Origin: Brevibacillus_D fluminis_A
GTDB taxonomy: Bacteria > Bacillota > Bacilli > Brevibacillales > Brevibacillaceae
Length of the DNA: 64,000 nucleotides
Direction of reading: 5' to 3'
NCBI RefSeq assembly: GCF_052072235.1
Contig: NZ_CM125436.1
Span: forward strand, 552,001 to 616,000
Below are positions 26,705 to 36,800 of the stretch, in pieces (the stretch's first letter is position 1; each line of letters begins with the position of its first letter). The notes under the pieces are model-generated. The model searched no databases and was not told the origin of the DNA. It saw nothing but the letters and a program-made list of their open reading frames with translations. Position numbers and translations under genes: made by a program.

Positions 26705-28107
26705 TTTGGGATAAATTAAACGAAGAATGCGGCGTTTTTGGTATTTATGATCATCATTCGGCGGCCCAGTTAACCTACCTGGGCCTTCACGCCCTGCAAC
26801 ACCGGGGGCAGGAGAGTGCCGGTATGTGCTCTTCTGACGGGGAAAAGTGGTATAAACACCGCGGCATGGGCCTTGTTTCCGAAGCATTTGGCAAAGGCGA
26901 TCTGGAGAAATTCAGCGGCCATATCGCCATCGGCCACACCCGTTACACGACGGCAGGCTCCAGCAAGATCGAAAATGCGCAGCCGCTCTTTTTCCGCTAC
27001 GCGCAAGGCAGCATGGCTGTCGCGCATAACGGCAACCTGGTGAATGCGTCGGTTTTGCGCAAAGAGCTGGAGGAGAAAGGCTCGATTTTTCAATCGACGA
27101 GCGATACGGAGGTTATTGCCCACCTGATCGCCCGTTCGCAAAACAAAGATTTGCCGAATGCCGTGCGCGACGCATTGCAGCATATCAAAGGCGCTTATGC
27201 GCTTTTGGTCATGAACGAAAAGCAGCTGGTGATTGCGCTCGATCCAAACGGCTTGCGTCCGCTGTCCTTGGGACGGATGGGCGATGCGGTTTGCGTAGCG
27301 TCGGAAACCTGTGCGTTTGACATCATCGGCGCCGAGTATTGGCGCGAAGTGCAGCCGGGCGAGCTGATCGTAGTCGACGAGAACGGCGTGCAAACCAGCA
27401 CCTTTGCGGAAAAAACCAAACGGTCGATCTGCACGTTTGAATACATTTATTTCGCGCGGCCTGACAGCGATATCGACGGGATCAATGTCCACATGGCGCG
27501 CAAACGTCTGGGCAAACAGCTGGCGCAGGAATCTCCGGTTGAGGCGGACGTTGTGACAGGGGTGCCGGATTCCGGCATTTCTGCAGCGATCGGCTACGCG
27601 GAAGCATCCGGTATCCCGTACGAGCTGGGCTTGATCAAAAACCGCTATGTCGGGCGCACGTTTATTCAGCCATCGCAGGAAATGCGCGAGCGCGGCGTGC
27701 ACATGAAGCTGTCCGCCGTACGCAAAGTGGTGGAAGGCAAGCGCGTCGTCATGATCGATGACTCGCTTGTGCGCGGTACGACCAGCGGCCGGATCGTGAA
27801 AATGCTGCGCGAGGCAGGCGCGAAAGAAGTCCATGTTCGCGTAAGCTCGCCGCCAATCATGAACCCATGCTTTTACGGAATCGATACATCGACGCGTGAA
27901 GAGCTGATTGCCACCACACATTCATTGGAAGAAATCCGTCAGTACATCGGTGCTGATTCACTTGCCTATTTGTCGGTAGAAGGAATGGTCGAGGCGGTTG
28001 GTCGCGCAGAAGACGGACCGCATCGCGGACATTGCCTCGCATGCTTCACGGGCGACTACCCGACTGAAATCGAATTCGAAGCGGCTCTGCCGATCACGAA
28101 GTGTTAA
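26689..28107 (+). CDS. purF: Amidophosphoribosyltransferase
   Basis: Committed step: PRPP plus glutamine gives phosphoribosylamine. 472 residues with a short propeptide before the N-terminal nucleophile Cys14 in NEECGVFGIYD. The Ntn glutaminase domain is followed by a phosphoribosyltransferase domain with VVMIDDSLVRGTTS. Four cysteines typical of the Bacillus-type [4Fe-4S] enzyme are present (in ICTFEY, NPCFYG and CLACFTGD). ATG 26689 follows GGAGGG. Confidence 0.97.
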   Translation: MFDKLIWDKLNEECGVFGIYDHHSAAQLTYLGLHALQHRGQESAGMCSSDGEKWYKHRGMGLVSEAFGKGDLEKFSGHIAIGHTRYTTAGSSKIENAQPLFFRYAQGSMAVAHNGNLVNASVLRKELEEKGSIFQSTSDTEVIAHLIARSQNKDLPNAVRDALQHIKGAYALLVMNEKQLVIALDPNGLRPLSLGRMGDAVCVASETCAFDIIGAEYWREVQPGELIVVDENGVQTSTFAEKTKRSICTFEYIYFARPDSDIDGINVHMARKRLGKQLAQESPVEADVVTGVPDSGISAAIGYAEASGIPYELGLIKNRYVGRTFIQPSQEMRERGVHMKLSAVRKVVEGKRVVMIDDSLVRGTTSGRIVKMLREAGAKEVHVRVSSPPIMNPCFYGIDTSTREELIATTHSLEEIRQYIGADSLAYLSVEGMVEAVGRAEDGPHRGHCLACFTGDYPTEIEFEAALPITKC

Positions 28108-28125
28108 GAGAGGAGAACGGTAGAG

Positions 28126-29166
28126 ATGAGTGACGCATACAAACAGGCTGGCGTCGACATTGCGGCGGGGAACGAAGCGGTCGAGCGCATGAAAAAGCAC
28201 GTGAAGCGCACGTTCCGTCCTGAGGTCATGACCGATCTGGGCGGATTCGGCGCACTGTTCAAGCTGAATACAGGCAAATACAAAAATCCGGTGCTGGTCT
28301 CCGGGACGGATGGTGTCGGCACCAAGCTGAAAATCGCGTTCATGATGGATAAGCACGACACGATCGGGATCGACGCGGTTGCAATGTGCGTGAACGATGT
28401 CGTAGTGCAAGGGGCGGAACCGCTCTTTTTCCTCGATTATCTGGCGTGCGACAAAGTCGTGCCGGAAAAAATCGAAGCGATCGTCAAAGGGATCGCGGAC
28501 GGCTGCGCGCAAGCGGGCTGCTCGCTGATCGGCGGCGAAACCGCGGAGATGCCGGGCATGTACGCTGAAGGCGAGTACGACATCGCCGGATTTACGGTCG
28601 GCGCTGTCGATGAAGATAAACTGATCACCGGCAAAACGGTAGCGGCTGGCGACGTGCTGATCGGCATTCCGTCGAGCGGCGTGCACAGCAACGGCTTTTC
28701 GCTGGTGCGCAAGGTGCTGTTGGCGGATAACGGCCTGACATTGGACCAGCATGTGAACGAGCTGGGCAAAACATTGGGCGAAGAGCTGCTGACGCCGACC
28801 CGTATCTATGTAAAATCAGTGTTGGCGCTGTTGGAGCGTTTCGAGATCAAGGCGCTTGCCCACATCACCGGCGGCGGCTTCACGGAAAACATTCCGCGCG
28901 TGCTGCCGGAAGGCGCCCAAGCCGTGATCGAATACGGCTCATGGCCGATTTTGCCGATTTTCAATCTGGTGCAACGCTTGGGCGCTGTTTCCCAGCCGGA
29001 CATGTTCCGTACCTTCAATATGGGGATCGGGATGGTGCTGGTTGTGCGCGGCGATGAAGCGGACGCGGTTCTCGGCGCTTTGAAAGAGCTGGGTGAGGAC
29101 GCCTACCGCATCGGTTCGATCGAAGCGGGCGAGCGCGAGGTGCGTTACAGCGGGGTGGAATGGTGA
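28126..29166 (+). CDS. purM: AIR synthase (phosphoribosylformylglycinamidine cyclo-ligase)
   Basis: 346-residue ATP-dependent enzyme closing FGAM to AIR. Shows SGTDGVGTKLKIAF, GGETAEMPGMY and AHITGGGFTENIPR, the PurM/PurL superfamily signatures. AGAGGAG precedes ATG 28126. AIR made here also feeds ThiC (41531-43234). Confidence 0.97.
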   Translation: MSDAYKQAGVDIAAGNEAVERMKKHVKRTFRPEVMTDLGGFGALFKLNTGKYKNPVLVSGTDGVGTKLKIAFMMDKHDTIGIDAVAMCVNDVVVQGAEPLFFLDYLACDKVVPEKIEAIVKGIADGCAQAGCSLIGGETAEMPGMYAEGEYDIAGFTVGAVDEDKLITGKTVAAGDVLIGIPSSGVHSNGFSLVRKVLLADNGLTLDQHVNELGKTLGEELLTPTRIYVKSVLALLERFEIKALAHITGGGFTENIPRVLPEGAQAVIEYGSWPILPIFNLVQRLGAVSQPDMFRTFNMGIGMVLVVRGDEADAVLGALKELGEDAYRIGSIEAGEREVRYSGVEW

Positions 29167-29771
29167 AAAAGCTGGCTGTCTTTGCCTCTGGTAACGGCTC
29201 CAACTTCGAAGCCATCGCGACTGCGATTGCAGACGGACGACTGCAGGGCGCCGAAATCGCCCTCCTGATTTGCGACAAGCCATCTGCCTATGTGCTGGAG
29301 CGGGCGGCGCGCCTCGGCGTGCCTGCCTTTGCCTTTGACCCGAAAGCGTATGACGGCAAGGCTGCTTTTGAGGCGGTGATCGTGGAAAAGCTGCAGGCGC
29401 TGGATATTTCGCTTGTCGTGCTGGCAGGCTACATGCGCCTTGTGGGAGAGGTTTTGCTTGCGGCTTACGAAGGCCGGATCATCAACCTGCATCCGTCGCT
29501 TCTGCCAGCTTTTACAGGGAAAGATGCGATTGGACAAGCGCTGGAGTACGGTGTGAAGGTAACGGGCGTGACCGTGCATTTCGTCGATGCGGGGCTTGAT
29601 ACCGGGCCGATCATTGCACAGCTGCCGGTGGCAGTCGAGCAGGGCGATACGCATGACTCGCTGGCGGAGCGGATTCATCGCGTCGAGCACGAGCTGTTGA
29701 TTGGGGTTATTCAGAAGATTGTAGATGGAAAAATTGGGGTTACCGGACGGTTGGTCCGGGAGTTGGAATAA
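29160..29771 (+). CDS. purN: GAR transformylase, folate-dependent
   Basis: 203 residues; transfers formyl from 10-formyl-THF to GAR. ASGNGSNFEAI forms the phosphate loop, and catalytic Asn/His/Asp are in INLHPSLLPAF and VHFVDAGLDTGPI. ATG 29160 (GTG 29163 also possible) overlaps purM. In Bacillus subtilis purH and purD follow; here the unit ends with a hairpin and purHD is 16 kb away. Confidence 0.96.
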   Translation: MVKKLAVFASGNGSNFEAIATAIADGRLQGAEIALLICDKPSAYVLERAARLGVPAFAFDPKAYDGKAAFEAVIVEKLQALDISLVVLAGYMRLVGEVLLAAYEGRIINLHPSLLPAFTGKDAIGQALEYGVKVTGVTVHFVDAGLDTGPIIAQLPVAVEQGDTHDSLAERIHRVEHELLIGVIQKIVDGKIGVTGRLVRELE

Positions 29772-29785
29772 ACTGTGAAGCTCAC

Positions 29786-29816
29786 AAAGGGACCTGTTGC
29801 GACAGGTCCCTTTGCT
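29786..29816 (+). terminator. Terminator of purCSQLFMN
   Basis: AAAGGGACCTG, loop TTGCGA-type, CAGGTCCCTTT followed by GCTGTTTCTTT. The stem is strong and the T-tract is interrupted. The following 265 bases to 30081 hold no supported gene. Confidence 0.8.
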
Positions 29817-30081
29817 GTTTCTTTACAAAACTTGATTGCTTGAGTTGCCTGCGGGTTCGTGTCCACGCGGGTTATTGTTGTTTATTGGTTGTTCAGTATT
29901 TGTTCAGTGGCTTTTTGATAGGGTGTAAGAAAGAACTGACGTCAACCGGTATGTTCGCTTCGAAAAAGAGCACTGCAAAGCGGTTATTTGAACGAATGGA
30001 TAGGGGGAAACCATCCCAACCGGAACAGGGTAAAACCAAGCTGAATATACGATTGAAATGAATAAGGAAGGGCGGGGAAAT

Positions 30082-30639
30082 ATGAATGACCTACTTGAAC
30101 CTTTTACTCTTAAAAAAAGTGAAGGGGGAATGTTTTCGCCCAACAAGAGCCAAAGTTGCTTCATTTAATGTGGATGATCAAGCGGTCGTTCGACGTGAAG
30201 CGGCTGGCGAAGTCATCTGGGAAAGCGGCGGCAGCGATGGGGCCGAGCTAAGCATGCAGGAGGACTGGCTCCGGGGAAGGGAAGCTTTCGCTTGGCGAGA
30301 GGTTGAAAAAGGGGAATTGCCTGCGCTCTAAGAACGGAAAGTTCATCTTTGAGCTGGCTGACTGCAATGGGATTGTCATCAAGTTTGCTGACAGCGGGGA
30401 AGAGGTATGGCAGTCGGGGCTGACCAAGGAGGGCACACCACTGTTTGGTGGTGCAGGAAGACAAGAATCTCGTGCTGTACGCGGCCGATGGCACAGCTTT
30501 TTGGGCGGCAGGAATTCATCCCGCCGGTGTGAGCGGACACGAGCATTGCGTGCTTGAGGATGACGGCGATCTGAAGGTTTATAACAGGGGAGGGCTGCTG
30601 TGGTCCGCTAATTCTGCCCCGTTTTATTTCCGCTCCTAA
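30082..30639 (+). pseudogene. B-lectin (bulb-type mannose-binding) domain protein, frameshifted
   Basis: Starts well (GGCGGGG before ATG 30082, MNDLLEPFTLKKSEGGMFSP) but stops at TAA after 28 residues. Homologous-looking sequence continues in other frames: ASFNVDDQAVVRREAAGEVI (frame of 30086), then LSLGERLKKGNCLRSKNGKF and IVIKFADSGEEVWQSG (frame of 30303), then VVQEDKNLVLYAADGTAFWA and CVLEDDGDLKVYNRGGLLWS (frame of 30445, to TAA 30639). The recurring D-x-N-hydrophobic-Y and xxWxSG pattern is that of B-lectin repeats. At least three frame changes are needed, near 30160, 30290 and 30440. Either a decayed gene or sequencing errors. Confidence 0.65.
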
Positions 30640-30753
30640 ATTATATTATTTGTGTACAAGGTATTTTTCCTACAAGAGACTAGATGCGGTTTCATAGAGA
30701 ATGATGGGCGTTTTTTTGAAAATGTATGGACCTTGATTAGGCGTTGAATGTTC

Positions 30754-30786
30754 AGGAGGCTGCTACTGATGCAGCAGCCTCCTTTG
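30754..30786 (+). terminator. Hairpin terminator between lectin remnant and SLH gene
   Basis: AGGAGGCTGCT, loop ACTGATGC, AGCAGCCTCCTTT. The stem is long and perfect; only a short T-run follows. Confidence 0.65.
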
Positions 30787-30837
30787 TATACAGGCAAATG
30801 AATCCCGATAAAAGGAAACGCTAGGGAGAGAATTTAC

Positions 30838-33800
30838 ATGTTGAATAAATTAGTAATGAGAACGTCATCGATCTTTCTCACAATTTGTTTAGTCGTAAAC
30901 ATGATGACTGCTATGGTTCTGTTGCAGCCGGAAAAAGCAGCGGCGACTTCCTCAAGTCCGTTTGTTTATTACATGACCTCGGACGGAACAGCTGGTAGTC
31001 TAAAAAGCGAAGATGCACTAAACCGAATGAACTCGGATGGGACTGGAGATACGGTCATTAAAGATTCGATCACCAAAGCGCCGGGAGCTTTGGCGCTGGA
31101 TATTGCGAATAATAAAGCTTACTTTACAGATGCCGCAGGCGGGGCTGGCATTATGGGGTTGTACAGCATTGATTTGGGGACGGGAACGGTGACCCAAATC
31201 AAAGCATTTTCCTTTAATCCCGCTTATGGGGGAGTGGCCTATGATCCAGTTAACGATTATATCTATTACATGACCTCGGACGGAGCATCTGGTAGTCTAA
31301 GCAACGAAGACGCATTGAACCGAATTCACCCGGATGGGACTGGAGATACGGTCATTAAAAGTTCGATCACCCAATCGCCAGGAGCTTTGGCGCTGGATAT
31401 TGCGAATAATAAAGCTTACTTTACAGATGCCGCAGGCGGGGCTGGCAGTATGGGGTTGTACAGTATTGATTTGGGGACGGGAACGGTGACCCAAATCAAA
31501 GCATTTTCCTTTAATCCCGCTTATGGGGGAGTGGCCTATGATCCAGTTAACGATTATATCTATTACATGACCTCGGACGGAACAGCTGGTAGTCTAAAAA
31601 CCGGAGATGCACTGAACCGAATTAACCCGGATGGGACCGGAGATACGGTCATTAAAAGTTCGATCACCAAAGCGCCGGGAGCTTTGGCGCTGGATATTGC
31701 GAATAATAAAGCTTACTTTACAGATGCCGCAGGCGGGGCTGGCAGTACGGGGTTGTACAGCGTTGATTTGGGGACGGGAACGGTGACCCCAATCAAAGCA
31801 TTTACCCAAAATCCCGCCTATGGGGGAATAGCTGTAACGAGCGGTACGGTACCGACATTTGACGCAAACAATTCCTCTCCTTCAAACGGAGGGACTTTAT
31901 CGGGTTCGAATTTCTCTTTGAAATTTTCCATCAGTGTCATTAAAGGTGTATCCGGCAGTTTTACCGTTAGAGACACGACCTCCAATTCAACCGTTGAAAC
32001 GATCGCTTATACGAGTTCTGAAATAACGGGTTGGGGAAGTGACACGCTCACGATTACGCCATCAGCTGCTTTAACAGCGGGGCATTCGTATTCTGTAAAG
32101 TGGGATTTGGGGACGGTTCAAAATTACTACAATTCGTTTGTAGCTGCTAACAATACAGATACGACTTATGCTTTTACATACTCCGGATCATTGCAAAGTT
32201 CGCCGACGGTGACGACGGATGCATCCGCGACGAATATTACGAACAGCGGAGCGACGGTAGGCGGTGACGTGACGTCGGACGGAAACGCGACGATCACCGA
32301 ACGAGGGGTCGTGTATTCGACCAGCGTCAATCCGACGACGAGCGATTCAAAAGTAACAGCAACGGCCACGGCCACGACCGGAACATTTAGCGTGAGTCTG
32401 ACGGGATTAAGCGCGAACACGACGTATCATTACCGGGCGTACGCGACGAATGCGCAAGGGACGAGCTATGGATCGGATGAGACGTTTACAACAAGCGCAA
32501 CGCAAAGTGCACCGACGGTGACGACGGATGCATCCGCGACGAACATCACGAACAGCGGAGCGACGGTAGGCGGTGACGTGACGTCGGATGGAAACGCGTC
32601 AATCACGGAACGCGGGATCGTATACTCGACCAGTGCCAATCCGACGACGAACGATTCAAAAGTAACAGCAACGGCCACGACGGGAACGTTTAGTGTGAGT
32701 CTTACGGGATTAAGTGCCAACACGACGTATCATTACCGGGCGTACGCAGTAAATGCGCAAGGGACGAGCTACGGGAGCGACCAGACGTTTACGACGAGCG
32801 CGACGCAAAGTGCGCCGACGGTGACGACGGATGCATCCGCGACGAATATTACGAACAGCGGAGCAATGGTAGGCGGTGACGTGACGTCGGATGGAAACGC
32901 GTCAATCACGGAACGCGGGATCGTATACTCGACCAGTGCCAATCCGACGACGAACGATTCAAAAGTAACAGCAACGGCCACGACGGGAACGTTTAGTGTG
33001 AGTCTTACGGGATTAAGTGCCAACACGACGTATCATTACCGGGCGTACGCAATGAATGCGCAAGGGACGAGCTATGGATCAGATGAGACGTTTACAACAA
33101 GCGCAACGAAAAGTGCGCCGACTGTGACGACGGACGCATCCGCGACGAACATCACGAGCAGCGGAGCGACGGTAGGCGGTGACGTGACGTCGGACGGAAA
33201 CGCGACGATCACCGAACGAGGGGTCGTGTATTCGACCAGCGCCAATCCGACGACGAGCGATTCAAAAGTAACAGCAACGGCCACGGCCACGACCGGAACG
33301 TTTAGCGTGAGTCTGACGGGATTAAGCGCGAACATGACGTATCATTACCGGGCGTACGCAGTAAATGCGCAAGGGACGAGCTACGGGAGCGACCAGACGT
33401 TTACGACGAGCGCGACGCAAAGTGCACCGACGGTGACGACGGATGCATCCGCGACGAACATCACGAGCAGCGGAGCGACGGTAGGCGGTGACGTGACGTC
33501 GGATGGAAACGCGTCAATCATGGAACGCGGGGTCGTATACTCGACCAGCGCCAATCCGACGACGAGCGATTCAAAAGTAACAGCAACGGCCACGACGGGA
33601 ACGTTTAGCGTGAGTTTGACGGGATTAAGTGCCAACACGACGTATCATTACCGGGCGTACGCGACGAATGCGCAAGGGACGAGCTATGGATCGGATGAGA
33701 CGTTTACAACAAGCGCAACGCAAAGTGCACCGACGGTGACGACGGATGCATCCGCGACGAACATCACGAGCAGCGGAGCGACGGTAGGCGGTGACGTGAC

Positions 33801-36800
33801 GTCGGATGGAAACGCGTCAATCACGGAACGCGGGGTCGTATACTCGACCAGCGCCAATCCGACGACGAGCGATTCAAAAGTAACAGCAACGGCCACGGCC
33901 ACGACCGGAACGTTTAGCGTGAGTCTGACGGGATTAAGCGCGAACATGACGTATCATTACCGGGCGTACGCGACGAATGCGCAAGGGACGAGCTACGGGA
34001 GCGACCAGACGTTTACGACGAGCGCGACGCAAAGTGCACCGACGGTGACGACGGATGCATCCGCGACGAACATCACGAGCAGCGGAGCGACGGTAGGCGG
34101 TGACGTGACGTCGGATGGAAACGCGTCAATCACGGAACGCGGGATCGTATACTCGACCAGTGCCAATCCGACGACGAACGATTCAAAAGTAACAGCAACG
34201 GCCACGACGGGAACGTTCAGCGTGAGTCTGACGGGATTAAGTGCCAACACGACGTATCATTACCGGGCGTATGCAGTAAATGCGCAAGGGACGAGCTACG
34301 GGAGCGACCAGACGTTTACGACGAGCGCGACGCAAAGTGCGCCGACGGTGACGACGGATGCATCCGCGACGAATATTACGAACAGCGGAGCAATGGTAGG
34401 CGGTGACGTGACGTCGGACGGAAACGCGACGATCACCGAACGAGGGGTCGTGTATTCGACCAGCGCCAATCCGACGACGAGCGATTCAAAAGTAATAGCA
34501 ACGGCCACGGCCACGACCGGAACGTTTAGCGTGAGTCTGACGGGATTAAGTGCCAACACGACGTATCATTACCGGGCGTATGCAGTAAATGCGCAAGGGA
34601 CGAGCTATGGATCGGATGAGACGTTTACAACAAGCGCAACGCAAAGTGCACCGACGGTGACGACGGATGCATCCGCGACGAACATCACGAGCAGCGGAGC
34701 GACGGTAGGCGGTGACGTGACGTCGGATGGAAACGCGTCAATCACGGAACGCGGGGTCGTATACTCGACCAGCGCCAATCCGACGACGAGCGATTCGAAA
34801 GCAACAGCAACGGGTACGACGGGAACGTTTAGCGTGAGTTTGACGGGATTAAGCGCGGGCTCGACGTATCATTACCGGGCGTATGCAGTAAATGCGCAAG
34901 GGACGAGCTACGGAAGCGACCAGACATTTACGACGGATGCTGCGCCGCCAGTACCGGTGTCAGACTTTACAAACAGCAGCAAAACGAGCACTACGGCGAG
35001 CTTCACATGGACAGCGGTAAGCGGAGCGACCAGCATCATCATCGTGCAGTCGCCGACGGGAGCGAATACGTGGAGTCAAGCAACAACAGGAACCATCGCC
35101 ACGAATGCGACGAGTGCGACGGTCACCAGCTTACGTGCAGCGACCGGTTATGACTTCCGCCTGATAGTGACGGGCGGAGCGAATGCGGGGACCTCGAACA
35201 CGGTGACCGTCACGACGGATGCCGCGCCTGTGACACCCGTGACCATCTATGTAAATCAAGTCAAAAATCCGTTATCCGTCACAGGCCTGCCCAACGGAAC
35301 GGCAAAAACAGCATCCGCTTTGGGGCTGCCAACGCAGGTAGAAGTCTCATTGAGCAATGGTAGCACCATCCAGACAGCGGTAAACTGGGAAGTCGGGTCT
35401 GTAAACTATGATCCTGACAGCAAGGAAGAGCAAATCTTTATGGTAACCGGATATCTGGTAAATCTGCCGGAGGGAATCAGCAACCCGCAAAACCTAACGG
35501 CAAGCATCAGGGTGACGGTAGAAGCAGCCACTAGCGAAACCAAAGATATCGTAAGTGTGCAAAAACCTGCGGCAATCACCGGCCTGCCAAACGGTACCGC
35601 GAAAAAGGCCTCCGCGCTCGGCTTGCCTGAAAAAGTTGAAGTCACGCTCAATGACGGCAGCACCATCTCTGCAACTGTCAAATGGGACGTGGCAAGTACC
35701 GACTACGACCCGACCAGCAAGGACGAACAAACCTTTACGGTAATCGGAAAGCTGGTCAACTTGCCGAATGGCGTAACGAACAGCGACAACCATACCGCAA
35801 CCATCCGGGTCACGGTGGAAGCGGCGGCCGCCGGGGACATTGTGGCGGTGGCCAAGCTGGCCGACATCACCGGGGTGGCGCATGGCACCGCGAAAACAGC
35901 GGCGGCGCTCGGCTTGCCTGCAAAGGTCGAGGTTACGCTCGATGTAGGCAGCACCATCCATGTAGGTGTCAAATGGGACGTGGTAGGTTCGGATTACGAC
36001 CCAACTAGCAAGGACGAACAAACCTTTACGGTAACCGGAAAGCTGGTCAACTTGCCGAATGGCGTAACGAACAGCGACAACCATACCGCAACCATCCGGG
36101 TCACGGTGGAAGCGGCTAACTTGGAAACGCGAAACATTACGGGCGTCATCGATCCGGCCGACATCACGGGGGTGGCGAACGGCACCGCGAAGACTGCGTC
36201 AGCGCTCGGCTTGCCAACGCAAGTCAAAGTCAAGCTGGATGACGGCAGCGACATCCGTGTCGATGTTAAATGGAATGTGGCAGGCTCCGACTATAATCCA
36301 AGCCGGAAGAAAGACCAGACCTTCTCGGTAAACGGAACGCTGGTGAATTTGCCAGACGGAGTGACGAACAGCGACGACCATACCGCGAGCATCCAGGTCA
36401 CCGTCGATGCTGCTCCCCACGAAGACGACAAGGGCGACGACAAAGGCGGCGGTGAGAGCGGCAGCTCAGGTGGCGGTAACAGCGGCAACAGCTCCGGCAA
36501 CGGCGGCAACGCATCCTCCGGGCAAACTGGCGGTGAGACAGGTTCCAAACGGCATGTCACGGTGGAAGCTGGAAGCGACCATTCCGTAACGGACCAGGTC
36601 GAGGTGAACCGCAAAGTGACGGCGGACGGCAAAAAGGTCGATGAAGTCGTCCTCGATTCCGGTACTGTAGCCAAAATCCTGAAGAGAGCGGCGGAAAACA
36701 ACAACGGCATGGTGCGAATCGTCATCGACGACCTGCCGTGGGATCATGCGGACGAGGTAGCGGTCAAGGTGCCGAAAGAAGCGCTGGTCCAATTGAAGGA

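Noticed and set aside
32166..34559. Series of minus-strand open frames of about 85 codons opposite the repeat array
   Set aside because: They recur with the 303/309-bp unit, have no ribosome sites and mirror the codon bias of the sense strand; they are shadows of the SLH gene.
32203..34953. CRISPR array
   Set aside because: Repeats are contiguous, about 300 bases and in frame within one protein; there are no unique spacers or cas genes.
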